A DNA stretch of 64,000 nt from Melanocharis versteri (Eukaryota; Chordata; Aves; Passeriformes; Melanocharitidae), in NCBI GenBank assembly GCA_013397845.1, contig VZTG01009066.1:266297-330296 (forward strand). Reading direction: 5' to 3'. The notes beneath the pieces were generated by a model that was not told where the DNA came from, searched no databases, and saw only the letters and a list, made by a program, of their open reading frames with translations. Shown piece by piece: positions 10,526 to 23,100 of this stretch (positions are counted from its first letter, which is position 1; each line of letters begins with the position of its first letter). A program made the position numbers and the translations under genes.

Positions 10526-13500
10526 GCTTCCTCCACTTATCAAAACTCATCACACATTTCCTGATCTTCCTATAGTTTCCTTAACACCCTTCGTGTTGCA
10601 CGCTGCCTTCCTCCCTCAGCAGGAGTTTGGGCTGCAGGGTTTGGTGCTCCTGCCAAGACTGCTTTAACTCAGGACATGTACACACCAGGGCGAGGGGAAA
10701 AAGCTGGAGGGGGATGGAGAGTGGAAGAGGATAGAGTCAAGAGAGCAGCCTCACATGCTGCCTCAAGCCACTTAATCCTTTTTATTTCATGCAGAAATAT
10801 TCCTTATTTTGCATTCCCGCAGTAATTCCCCAGCAAAGCCCTGCTTGAAAGGTACCCACATCATTCACTGCTCCCCCTTCCACTGATTTTATACGTGCTG
10901 TGGGGAAACTGAGGCACACTCCTGCAAAGAGGGTGCTTCCTGCTACCACTGCACGAACCCACGTCTCCCACATCCCTGGAAAGCTCCATGACCACAGGAC
11001 TGGGATGCTTTTTGCCTCTTGGCTGGGTTTGTGAACAGTCTAATTTGCCACCAGCTGACTCAGGCAGAGTTTTTCATGCACCCAGACTCTGTGCTGCTCT
11101 CTGGGGAACATCAGAGACCCAAGTTCACTTCCACTCCTTGTGCACACCTGTGCTGTATGCCTCTGCCCTCCCGCACCTCTGCTGTGCTGCTGGCGCCCAT
11201 CCCAACCCCAAAACAGCCGCCAGGACAAAACAGGGGGGTTATTTCAGCAAGGAGGCTCACAACAGCTCCCATGAACCTTTTTGCCAGAAAAGACAGAGGG
11301 AGAAGGACAGGTGAGAACTTGGCAGCGCTGCAGGAGCAGCCTCAATGCCCTGAGCGAGACGAGGTGCCAGCCTCCCTCCTCTCCCTGGCAGATGCCTCAT
11401 CCTCCCTGTGCAGGGTGAGCACATTTCCTGCGGGGACCCCGCTGTCCAGCAGCCCCCACCCTGCCGCGCTGTTTTCTTCCTGAGTTGAGAAAGTGAATGG
11501 CCTCGGGTACCCCGCGGGAGGCACTCACGGTCACTGACCCGCCGAGGGAAGCCGAGCATCTGCAGCCTCCTCCAGGCTTCTCCAAGAGAGCAGCACGGTG
11601 GCCACGGACAGGCTGCCTGCTGCCAGCCCCAAGAGCTTTATGAACGAACAGCTCATTGCTGGAAACACAACGTGCAGAGACAGCAGGTGCCTGAGCAGCA
11701 GAGCTCCCACACGGCACCGTCTCAGCTGCCACAGCATCCCCCTGCCCTGGCCAGGAGCGCTCTTCCCAGGGCAGCTGCAAAGATCAAGGGCATGTTACAA
11801 AAGGATTTGAATTCAAGAGGATTTAACCATCTCACAGCTCTGTTTTCTGTCCTCTCAGCTCAGGGGGTGTGGGCACAGTGGTCAATGCCTGGCATAGAGG
11901 GAATCCTGCAGGCCCCAGGAGGCCACAACCACCTCTCTGCCCAGGGCAGCAATTCACATCAGCGTGGGGGAAAGGGAAAACTGGCATTTTGATACAGGGG
12001 TGTTTGTCACCGGTGTCCCAAGGTAGATAAAGGCAGAAAGTCCAAGACCCCAGACCCATTGTGCTGGTCCTGGCAGATCCAGTCCATTCACAGCCCCCTT
12101 ACAGGCCAGCTCCCCTGCCCCAGCACTGCTGCAGGGTCTGCTGTCAGCAGACAACCAGAGCTCAGAGAAAAGGAGGACAGGGAACTGCCGGGCATTGACC
12201 TCCAGTGGGAACAGGAAGGCTGGAGACTTTCTGCCTACAATAGCAAAAGCGTGTGGAACACAGAGGTGCTGTGAGCATCCTTGTCCTGGAGTAACCAGGC
12301 AGAGGCCAGGGCAGCAGGGACACCACAGCCCACCCTCCTCCCAGTGCAAGGTCAGGCTAGGACAAGTCAGGACAGATTCAAAAGCCTAAGGAAAGGTTAA
12401 TTTTGGCTAGCAGGAGACAGGGCAGGCTTTAAACCCCAAAGAAAATGTAAACACCCAAGCTGCAGAGGGGATGCTGGAAGATGTTTTGATAAATATTTGC
12501 TGTGTAAGGCTTTATCTGAAGGCTGTGCATGCACACATGTACTCACCACCTAGCTGAAGACTGTCCTATAACTGGGGTTGTTTTTCCCCACGTTGTCCAG
12601 GGCAGAGGTACATCACAGTGCCATTAATCTTTGATCTTTGTGCTGCATTGACCAAAACATTCGGTGTTACCCTGCAGATGCTTCCTGAGAGAGCCTTCCA
12701 GGTACCCTGGCTGCACCCGTCAGCAGGATGGACTCCAGCTCCACTGCCAGCATCCACACAGCAGATCAGCCCTGGGATAGCAGAAGGGTCAGCCCAAAGA
12801 CCACTGCTCCCATCTGTCCTAGAGGTTTAGAAAATTGAGGCAAATAACATTCAAATAAGATTTCTTTTATAAACTAGTTAAACCAATTAAATCTATGCAG
12901 TGTTTGAATACAAATTTGTGATGCTGAATGAAATTGGTACTACCTGAGTTACTCAAGAGGTCTAAAATTTTAGAAAGCAAGAATAACCTGGAATCCACAA
13001 TCACATGATAAGGTGAGGGCTCTCGACCTCAAGGAGTCTCCTTGGGTGATGTGCTGACCCCAGGGGAAGGTTGCCCCACTCCAACTCCAAATTCTCCTGA
13101 AGCCAACTCGATTCCTTCTCTTCTGTACCAGTAGCATCCATAACAACCTCTAAAAAGAAAAAATAAGCTGGCACATACAGGTGGCCCTACATCAGCCCAG
13201 GCTTTTCACAGCTGAGGTTGCCCAGGGCAGCTGGGCTGGAGCTGGAAGTACAGCCAGCTGTATTTCCATGGCACTGACCCTGCACTGGCAAATCCGGACT
13301 GAAAGAGCAGCAAATACAACTTTCAGTGCTACTGTAAGAAACTGGGGAGGTTCTTGTGCAGCACAGGCCACTGAGCAGACTCAAGACATGAGCCCAGGAG
13401 CAACATTTCCCAGGATTTGTCCAGCCCTCCCAGGCAGGCAGCTGAACATGAACTGACCTCAGGTTTGTGACCCAGGTGTACATCAGGAATGGTTCACCTC

Positions 13501-16260
13501 CATGATATCACTCCATTGATACTCACACCACAATAAACACTAGCAGGGTTTCAAGAGCATTTCAAGAGCTATTCTTACGCAGCAGAAGGGCTGGAGGAAG
13601 GTGATGAAGATGCAGTTGGCACATTTGGTAACACAGTGGGGGAGTAGCTGCGATGGCCTCTGAGGAAACACAGTTTGTATGCACTGCTCTGCAAATCCCA
13701 CCAGCCTCACAGCTAGAAATGGATCACAGGGCAAAGACCAGAGGGAGGTTGTGACACTCGTCTGGGCACACAGACAGCTGTTGGGATGTCCCTGGCTGCT
13801 GAGAACAGGGACAACAGGCAAGCAAATGCGTAAGTGAAACAGCTCTTCAGAGAAAAGGGGAAACCACACACAAACAAACACACCACCATCACCAGGCTTA
13901 TCGGCTCAGAAGCAATCTCATTCTCATGAGATTTATGTTCCAGGAGCTGAGGACAGGACCCTATCTGTAGTGACAAACAGAACTTGAGTTATTCCCCAAG
14001 TAAGCAGCCTGTTAGGAGTTTCCACAACAAGAACAAAGGTGTCTGAGCAGAACAGATTATATATTTTTTTCCCTGACTTGTTTCTCAGTGGGGACAGAGG
14101 ACTGCCCTCAACCAGGAGCAGCTGCCAGAGTGTTATCAGGGGACACGGCAGCAGAGGAATTGGCTTTATCCTGCTGCTCACTTTGCCACCCTGTGGATCT
14201 TTGGAGGACTTTCACTGCCACAAAGTGCCTGCTCTCAGGAGCTCTGCACAACACACGCTGAACAGGCAGGGTGCTGCAGCTCACAAGCACGCAGAGCAGC
14301 TAAACCAGCAGCAGAATCAGAGCTTGAAGTGTGAGCCAAGGCAAACCCAGCCTCCTAAACCCACAGCCCCAAGGTCCCTTTCTGGTCTATGCAACTTCTG
14401 TCCCAGCAGAGGGGACAGTCTTGCTCTGGAAGATTCAAGGCTCACATTTGCCTTATGTCTAACCTGGATTCCCTCATTTTCAGGGCCATGCTGTCACCCA
14501 CAGCTGGCATCTAGGCTCTGTCCCCTCCCTTGCCAGCCCTCCTTACATACCCCACTGTTTACATTGACATCCCTCCAAGCTGAGCTGCCTCAGTTCCCTT
14601 CATGCCTCACTCATCCCTGCTTGCTCCCAGAGCCCTCCACTGGTCAGGGCCCAGTGCCAGGGTCAGGGCCACCCCAGATTCCCAACTCCACACAACACCA
14701 GGCTGGCTCAGCCACAGCGCTTGGGAACCCTCAGCCAGGCACTGTTCCCTCACGTCCCAGTGCTCCTACGTGAGTGCACACCACTGGCAGCTGCCTCTGC
14801 AGGATTACACAGGATTTACTTCCCCATTATGTGTCCTCTGCTGCAGTCACAGCTCCCCTCCACCCCAATGGCAGAGGTTATGTGTTTTACCGAGCCATTA
14901 AGGAAATGTTCTCCAAGGTCCAGGACTCTCACTGCACCCCTGCAGTGGCATTAGCTACACTTCATTAGTTTTTCAACTAGTTTTGAACCCATCTGCCTGC
15001 TCCTGGGAACAGCAAAAGCTGCAAGACAACAGATGTTTTGCTGTCTCTGATAAATTCTCAGATTAGAGATTTCACAAGCAATCCAGCACTACGTGCTCAT
15101 TGCCTCAACCATACCAAACCAACTTATTTCTGGCCACCAGGAATTGCCCTCTCCTGCAAAGACTGAGCACAGGCACAGCTCAGTAATTTAGGCATTTTGC
15201 CATCACCTGAGTGATGGTTTGCTACACCCTGAGGGAGAAAAACCCACGATCCACAAAACACCCTTGCTGTGGAACATGCCCAAGCACAGCAGCTCGGGGT
15301 GCATCTGCCATGGGAGCTGCAGCTGTGTCCAGGGTGGGGGAATGGCTGCCACCTGGCACCTGTGCCTACCACAGGGACAGGGACACCGACGGTGAGGGTG
15401 CAAAACCCTGAGGATGCCTTTTTTTGGGGAGTGCAATTCCCAGAGCAGCACCAGACCATTAGCAAGGCAAGAAAGAGTGGGCACCTCCACCAGGAACATC
15501 CTCAAAGGCTTATGCAGGATACACCCGGGGTAAAAAAACTGATCTCCTCTCAAATTATTTCATTCTAAATATTTAGATTATTTTACCAGTGTCTTACCCA
15601 CCCTCCAAGTCTCCAGCAAGCTGAAGATATGGCAGAAAAACAAACCTGGAAAAGAATTTGTTCAAATAAAAAACACCATCAGGATTAAGTGGCTTCCACA
15701 GGTAACACCAACAAACCATGTCCAACATCAGTCTGATCTGATATAGGAAGATCAAGCATTACCTGCTACAAATGCTCATCCCAACTGATGTGTGCTGGCC
15801 CTGCCAACACTCCTCAAATTGTCCTGCCAAGTGCAGGCAGCAGAGGAAAAAAATGACAAGTTCCAGGAGTGGCAGCTGTTCCTAGACAGCACATTTCAAG
15901 CCAGGTTAAAACCCTGAGCCAAGACAGTGTGTTGCAACTCCATGAGTCTCAGGAAGGGTTCAAGGAGCCCAACTTCCCAAATACCCACAGAATTAGCCAT
16001 TTCAAGATGCCCACGGCCCTTCTGTTACCAGCTTTCCACAAGCAAGGAAACTCCAAGCTGTTCAAGGCATTTTACCTGCTAAAGGCTGCTGAAGAACACA
16101 GCCGGGCAAGGAACTGAATTAAGCACCTTTTCCCCTCACATCCCAACTCCCTCATCATGACTTTTCAATACAAACCAGGCAAAAACACACCCTGTGCTTT
16201 GCACAGGTAGTCTTCTGATTGCTGTAGAGGATACATACAAATGTGGATATAAATGCCTGC
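10526..16260. other. CETP-HERPUD1 intergenic region, no gene seen
   Basis: About 5.7 kb between the CETP promoter and the 3' end of HERPUD1. It has many open frames of 60-245 codons on both strands, the longest at 14039-14773 (plus). They are low in recognisable motifs, rich in Pro/Ser/Cys, and lack credible splice sites or family similarity. I see no RNA gene or nameable repeat. Confidence 0.5.
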
Positions 16261-16264
16261 AAAT

Positions 16265-17123
16265 TTTATTGCAATAACAGCCCTTAACCACATCAGAAAT
16301 TAAAGGGAACATAATGAAGTAATACAAGAGAGTCGCACTGGAGTGAGAATGCAAAGTTGAACACAGGAATTAGACTGCTTTAACTCTGCATCCAAAAGCA
16401 GTGAAGAAGTTCACATTTGCATAAGTTTCTGCTAAATATATTTAGACCTGAACACACTTACTCTTCCCCCATGATTTGACAGCAGGGCAGAGGGGAAGGA
16501 GCAAGGGCAGGGGGAATTAAATCTTGAATTTAAACCATCCAAATTTGGCAACATGAAATTTAGTCTGCAACTCCACTGAGGTAATTGCTTATCCACATCA
16601 CTGTCTTACAGTCCTCCACTTTGTCCAACAAGGAGATTGCACAACACATTCTTCATAGGGAAATATTTACAAAGAAGATTTAAAATATTGTTGAAGCAAT
16701 TTAACAATAGATCTTTCCTAAAAATCTGCTAATGCATATCTAGCAACTTTTGTTTGAGATTCTACACTCAGTGTAATTAAAATAGCATTTGAAACATTCC
16801 AACAGGAATCACATTGCACAGAAGAAGCAATTTGCTTCCCTAACATTTTTGCACACCCGCTCAGAGCCTGTGCCTTTAGTGCACAAGTCCACAATGCCAA
16901 GCCTCTACATAGGTACCTAATAAATGCTATGGAACAAAGTTCTTTGGAATGAGGACAAGCATCTCAGTCTCTGGGCTGTAATGATGTAAGGCTTCTTGCA
17001 GCTTTATTTGCTTGGTCAGTGAAAGCCAGAGGAAGTGCCATCCCTTTGCACGCCTGGTCTGGAGTTGGTATCTGGGTCTCTCAGGTGTCCACTGCAGTTT
17101 CAGACAAGCAGATTGGTGACAAA
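16265..17123 (-). other. HERPUD1: HERPUD1 3' UTR and polyadenylation signal
   Basis: From the stop codon (17124-17126) the minus strand runs about 860 bases to an AATAAA at 16265-16270. This is AT-rich, open of coding features, and close in length to the mammalian HERPUD1 3' UTR. A second AATAAA (17003-17008), only about 115 bases after the stop, could give a shorter isoform. Confidence 0.6.
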
Positions 17124-20100
17124 TCAGTTGCGGGTCAGTCCAGGCCCTTCCGGAAGGAGAGATGCAAAGAAAGTCTTGAAAAAAACCCACACCGTGCTCC
17201 CGAGCGAAGGATTAGCCTGCTGCAGTTCTTGGAAAGCCTGTCCCTCATCAGGAGGTGTCTCAGACTCATCTGCTCTGCCTCCATTTTCCCCCTGCCAAAA
17301 TAAAGGATATTCGGTAAAGGAGAATTTCAGAAATGCATTAGAAAAATCAGGCGTCAAACTGTATGTTTTTGTTGCCCAAATGTCACAGTTTGAATATAAA
17401 ATCTTTCAAGGAGCCCCAGAAACAAAGTCAAAAACCCAAGCTGCACACTGGCAGTACTGGTTAACTCACACTGGCGCCCAAGAACACTGTCCAGTATTAT
17501 GCATTTATAGTTAAACAACTTTCATTGACATCAGAACTGTCAGCTTGAAATCAAAGACTCAGACTGCTTTACAGATCCAAATCCTACAGAAGTGTAGCCT
17601 GAACCCTGCCCTCAGTTACAGCCTGTGACAGACCACATCCCATTACAACTTCCTGAAGGACAGATGCAGCTAAAAGGTAACATTCATCCTGAAATATTTT
17701 GGAGAACTAAGGAATTTGCTATGCCAATGGAGGACTCAGGTGGCAGTTATTCTCCCACAGAAGATAGTCTCTTACAGAATTTTCAAGTTAAGTTTTTTTC
17801 TACTACACAATTATTAAACCAAAACTTCATAAGGTTTCATGGTTTAAAAATATATCAAGACAATACCTGAAAATTATTGTTCTGGTCCTGGTTTAGAGCA
17901 GCTTGAGGAGGGACATTGCCTGGGAAGGGCTGAACTGGTCTTCGTCTAAATGGGAACCATCCAGCATGGTGCCTGGGGAAGGCAACAGATTAATTAATTA
18001 GTGCTGTTTCAACATTACTCATCCTGTTACACAACAGCTGCACAACTGACTGCTCAGAGCTGCTGGAACTAGCAACAGTAAAATTTAAGGACTTTCAATG
18101 GAACTATTAACCATCAACTCTCCAAGACTCCATAGATGTTGGAAAAGCTGCTCCAGTTTTAACTCCTAGACCTACAATTCAGACACTGCATCACCTGCTC
18201 CACAGGTGATCAAAGAATTTCGGAGGACAGATTATCTTTCTCAGAGAAGACATGCCAAGCATGGCAGCTAAGGGTCCATTATCATCTGTGGTTTTATTCT
18301 AGTTATATTCCCCCACCCAGAGAGGTTCAAAGGCAGTTCAGGACACTCCATTCAGTTCAGCCTGGTCTGCTCTCCAGAGGGGCAACATAGCAGAAAAACT
18401 GCATGGATGCATGACTGAAATAGCAAGTGTGAGACCCTGGTTCCCAGACTTCAACCACTTGTTTCCCAACAAGAAACTCTCATTTTCTACACTGAACCTA
18501 CAGGTCTGTCTGCTCTATGCTGCCAAGTTGCTGGAGCTTTACAACAGGGGCTACTTCGGTTTCAAGTAGTTTTCTGAAACAGAAAGACAGTCACACCAGA
18601 AGCTGCAAAACCCCAGTGAGATCAGCCACATCCTTCATTTAATCCAGGCATAGGCTTAATTATCTTTTTTCTAAATACTGAGTTATACCAGGATATAGAG
18701 GAGTGGTTTGCCCTTTCCAGGTCCAAGAGTCCTATGGAGCTCAACTGCCAGGAAGCTGAGCACAGCACAGAGCTCAGCACTTCAGTGAAACCCTTCTGAA
18801 CAGCAAACATTAACACCATGCACTTACAGATACATCAGGAAAGTGCCACCCATGACGAGGAGGAGTCTGCTGATACTGGAGTAGAAATAGACCATGTTGA
18901 CAAAAACATATAACAGCGTTGCTGAGTAGAGCCAGTCCAACCAGTCTCGATTGCCACCCTCCTCATCTTCCTCCATGAGGGGCCCCCCTTGGGCATTCAT
19001 CCTCAAGTTCTGGTCAGCCACTGCATTAACCTGAGCAGCAACATTCTGGTTTCCAGGCTGGTTTTGGGCAGGAAATGGGTCTGGGAGAGGAGCTGGAGGT
19101 GTCACTGGTGCCACTGGTATCTCCTGAGAGCGCCGTGCATAGGATGGGTCAGTAGATGCAGCAGTAGAAGCCAAGCTGGAACCAGAGAACAAAGTATAGA
19201 ATGAGGCTTAGTCAAATCCTTTCACACAGGCCCTGAAAATCTCTCCACCTTTAACAATAGAGTCATATCACATGCAAGTAGAAAGCATAAAGTTTAGAGG
19301 CTCCAGAAGCATTAAAAACAAGTTTCAGTTCTACCCGTAACAGCTGTATAGTGACTTCAACAAATCAAACCAGGCACCCTCCCCTTCATCAACAATGTCC
19401 ATACATTACAAAAACAATTTAGAGCAATCTGCAGGTAGTCTAAAAGCCTTATGCAAGTCTCAGCTTGACCTGCCACTGATGTCCAGTCAATGCTGTGTGT
19501 ACTTTGAGCAGTCAAAAAAAATAAGCAAAGGCTCATCAGCAGAATCAGATTTACTCTAGAGACACCTGCCCTCCCAATGAAGAGTCAGATATGCAATGGG
19601 CAAGATTCAGAACCATTGGCCTGAACAGCAACAGAGCAGCACTGTTAGAGGTACATTCTCATAACATTCAGCACAAGTTACAATGAAAAAGTCTCCAAGC
19701 ACCATCGAAAGAGGAAGAATTGCCAGGAGCTCTCAAAGTTCTTGTATTATAGTTTCTACTTCCTACTAGCAGCTTGGAACAGAACACTTACTATTGCATG
19801 TAATACTGTCTTGCATAAATCTGCTGGAACCAGGACATCTGAAGCATGCTGTAGGTTGTGTAAGCAGAGAAGCCAGGAGCCACGCTCTGGAAGGGATGCT
19901 GAGCTGTTTCCAGCCTTGGTCAAAATTGAACACATTCATTAGCAAACACTGGACAAACAGCAAGAGTAATTTATTACAGAACAATGTAAATAGCTTCTAC
20001 CATTTTGTGCACCCAAATACAAAATTAATTTTTCCTTCGAGATTATTGAAGACACCTCTACTCACATGATTAAAGGGAAGATTTTCAACTAACAGAGCAG

Positions 20101-21767
20101 TGCGTTTTCCTTTAGACACCACATCCTTGGAAGTGTTCAAGGCCAGGTTGGACAGAGCAACCTGATCTAGTGGAGGGCATCCCTCAGGGCAGAGGGTTGG
20201 ACTAGATAGCCTTTAAAGGTCCCTTCCAATCCAAATTATTCTATGTCCACTAAAGCTTTTATATAAAGCCTCATCATATTTGGCCCATGTTCTATGGACT
20301 TATGAGAGCATATGTGGCATAAGGAGCTGGCATCCAACACAAACACACCACCTTAAAAATATTAAGGATGTACATAAAATTTTATTTACCCATTACTGGC
20401 TTCTGCTGATGAGTGGCCACCTGAAGAGCTCCTCAATCTTCCACCATTTGAGGAAGACACAGTTGATTCCTGCCTGGTTTCTGCTGGTAACTTGGGCTGA
20501 TCAGCTTTAACCTGCAGACAGCAGTGCAGCCAGTGAGGTTTACCCAGGACACCACACACACTTTATGCCAAAAGGCTGCATCCCACAGAATATGCCCTTG
20601 TTTTCACACCTAGTCCTGCACAGCACCTCTCAGTGCTGCCCCTGCTTTTGGACACCACACCATAAGCACTTCTATCAGTATTTTAAAGCTCCCAGGACAA
20701 AATTACTGGGATGCAAAACTGATTTGATGCTACTCTTCCCTTTCACAAGATCTGTACTGTATTTGTTACTTCTTATGCACGCATTTGGCGCCCATTCGGT
20801 CATAAAAATATAAAAGACACTTTGGCTTTTTCCCATGGCAAATTTGTACTGCTTGCACAAACTGCTGTACACAGAGTTCAAGAGCTGTACTTTGGTGACA
20901 CATCTGTCAAACATCCAGCCAAAGCTGGCTCACATCTAGCAACTAGGGTTCACTCAAGTGTGAGCAACTGGAACACACCCCTAGAAACCTTTGCCCAGCC
21001 ACTTTAAAGAAAGAATGCGTTTTGGCAATTTGTACTTGAGACCAGTCCATACTGAGCTCAAGCAGCAAGGCTGAGCCTGTAGACAGGAAGCCAAAGATGA
21101 GTCATTAATGGGAGCAGTTAAAGTGTCTGCAGCTCTCAGCCTTCTGCGCTCCCCACACAGACCAGAACCACTTCCCTCTGCTTCTCTCTTCTGACCACAA
21201 GCTCAATCTGTCCAAGCGTGCCTGGGACATAGCAAGTCATATTCTATTTAGTAAAACTGATTCTACCAGAAAGCATTTCTCCCCTGAGCAGCACATCACA
21301 ACTAGATCTTTCTTAACAGCTGCCATAAGAATCTTTACTGATGAACTGTAGAGGCAATAGTTTTACTCAGCTTAATCCAAATACATTCTCACATTCCCAA
21401 ACAAATTATCACAAAGCACTGTTGCACTAATAGGGAAAACCAGCAGTAAAAGGGAACTTTAAAATGGCCACCCAACACTTCTCATTTTCAGTTACAAGCC
21501 CAAGATTCAGAGTTAACTTAAGTCTAATTACCTCTGATTTGGTTTCTTGCATATTTGCAGGAGTCTTGAAGTTGTATACCAAATGAAGAGCATGCAGCTC
21601 CCCATGCTGAAATACAAGGGAAGATCTGTTAAAAAAATAACACTTCTCTGGATATAATTCAGCACATCATAAAAGATACTTTTTTATACCTTTGGCAACA
21701 ATTCTCCGAGACAGTGGTGATCAAGCAGCAGCTTCCCAGAATAAATCAGCTTTTGGTTCTCTTCAGG
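17124..21767 (-). CDS. HERPUD1: HERPUD1, ER-stress ubiquitin-like membrane protein (exons 2-8; exon 1 missing)
   Basis: HERPUD1 (Herp) is an ER-membrane protein induced by the unfolded protein response. It recruits the HRD1 ubiquitin ligase complex for ER-associated degradation. Exons read on the minus strand: 21690-21767, 21532-21606, 20390-20511, 19792-19914, 18828-19175, 17867-17972, 17124-17291. They join in frame to 339 residues plus stop. The first (QKLIYSGKLLLDHHCLGELLP) is the second half of the ubiquitin-like domain. Then come an acidic/Ser-rich linker, SWFQQIYARQYYMQY, a Pro/Gln-rich stretch, NLRMNAQGGP, NRDWLDWLYS, a hydrophobic hairpin, LHHAGWFPFRRRPVQ, and the C-terminal VFFKTFFASLLPEGP, all matching human HERPUD1. 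The human first exon supplies about 49 residues (start of the ubiquitin-like domain). I could not find it in 21.8-23.5 kb, though the total would then match the human 391. The exon at 19792-19914 has an acceptor with a weak pyrimidine tract. Confidence 0.95.
20125..20246 (+). repeat. CR1 LINE 3' end in a HERPUD1 intron
   Basis: The stretch from the TTGGAAGTGTTCAAGGCCAGG motif through CTGATCTAGTGGAGGGC and TAGCCTTTAAAGGTCCCTTCC to the terminal ATTCTATG is the plus-sense CR1 3' end. It lies between two HERPUD1 exons, antisense to the gene. Confidence 0.9.
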
Positions 21768-22256
21768 CTTTGAAGAAAGAAAACAAAGACTAGGATTACT
21801 TGCTCTGCCAAACACTAACCAATACAGCTTACAGCTGATGGAGAAAGGCACGGAGCTGGAAGCATCCCACACACTAAGGTACAGAGGGAATTGTGCACAT
21901 CTAAATTTGGCTGAAGTCACGAGAACAACTGAATGCCCAACTAGGATATTATTGAGGTGCAGACCTGCAGAAGAACACAAAGTCCCTTGGGCAAGGAATT
22001 TGGTTACATGCTGTCTCTTTTACAATCCCAACAAAAACATTCGTGTTTCTTAGAAACTGAGGTTTGGAGTTCCATCTAATCTGATCAGCACCAAAGCTGG
22101 TGTCAAGTAAATCTGTTACACCCCATCCACTTTTCATCGGGAGCTGTCCCACAGCAGCTGGTGGAAGCACACGGAGCTTGTTTCTGGGTAATCACCACAC
22201 TCCCAGGGAAAGCATGGCAAAAGCATGGGAATCAGGCCTTCTCCCACGCAACTACT

Positions 22257-22515
22257 GACAGGACAAGGGGAAATAGCCTTAAGTTTGCAGGGCAGCCTCC
22301 GGTTGGATATTATGAAAAATTTCTTTACAGAAGGAATGGTTAAGCATTGGAAGGGGCTACCCCGGGAAATGGTGGAGTCACTGTTCCTGGAACTCTTCAA
22401 AACATGAGTACAAACACGGCATTTCACAGTGCGGTTTAGTAGGGATAGTGGCACTTTGTCGAAGGTTGAACTCTGTGATGTCGGAGTTTTCCAAGTTTAC
22501 TGATTCCAGGAAGGC
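22257..22515 (+). repeat. CR1 LINE 3' fragment at the edge of the HERPUD1 CpG island
   Basis: The CR1 phrases GGTTGGATATTATGAAAAAT, TTCTTTACAGAAGG, AAGCATTGGAAGGGGCTACC and GGAAATGGTGGAGTCACTG appear in consensus order. The copy is diverged and its far 3' end is degraded. It ends where the CpG island begins. Confidence 0.88.
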
Positions 22516-22519
22516 CACG

Positions 22520-23100
22520 CACCCTCCTGCGGGAGCACCGCCCGTGGGAGCAGCGGGACACGGAGCGCAGCTGCTCCGGCAGCACTCACGCGTCAGCGCC
22601 CGTGTCCTGCGGCTCGGGGGGAAGCCACACTTCTGCATTTCAGCCCCGCGAGCCCCGCCACCCCGCCGCGCACAGCGCTGCGCCTCCCGCTCAACCGGAA
22701 CGCGCCCTCACAGCCCCAGGAAGGGCCTCGGCCGCCCGCTGCCCGGCCGGGTGCGGAGCCCGGGCGCTGCCCCCCGGCACAGCCCGGGGCCAGCGGGCTC
22801 CGACGTCCCCGCACACCTGCAGGACGCGCCGTCCCGGGAGGGCGGTTAATGATTAACCGCGGCCGGGCCACAGACGAGTCCCAAAATAGCCCAAGCGCGC
22901 CCCAAGCGCGGCTGACGCAACCGGGACACCCCGGGCGGCAGGTACCGGGCCCGGAGCCCCGCGANGACGGGGCCTCGCGTGCGGCGCCGTGAGGAAACGG
23001 AGGCGCTGATTGGGCGGTGTCGGGTGAGGGGCGTGGCTACGCGGTACCACGGCGACCGTGACCCGCCCCGCCCCGCCCCGCCCGGGCCCTGAGGGGCGGA
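22520..23100 (-). promoter_or_regulatory. HERPUD1: CpG island, presumed HERPUD1 promoter
   Basis: Dense CpG and GC. An inverted CCAAT box (ATTGG at 23009-23013) reads CCAAT on the minus strand, in the sense of HERPUD1. A cluster of GC boxes (repeated CCCCGCC) lies at about 23061-23085. 23043-23057 holds an RFX X-box-like palindrome (GGTACCACGGCGACC). A full ER-stress element (CCAAT-N9-CCACG) was looked for and not found. There is an ambiguous base at 22965. The missing HERPUD1 exon 1 would be expected here. Confidence 0.65.

Noticed and set aside
14039..14773. 244-codon plus-strand open frame in the CETP-HERPUD1 spacer
   Set aside because: Pro/Ser/Gln-rich composition with no domain, no splice context and no resemblance to any protein known to me; stop-poor because of base composition.
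22980..23060. ER-stress element for HERPUD1
   Set aside because: The CCAAT on the minus strand (23009-23013) is not followed nine bases later by CCACG, and the CGTGG nearby is on the wrong side, so neither ERSE form is met.
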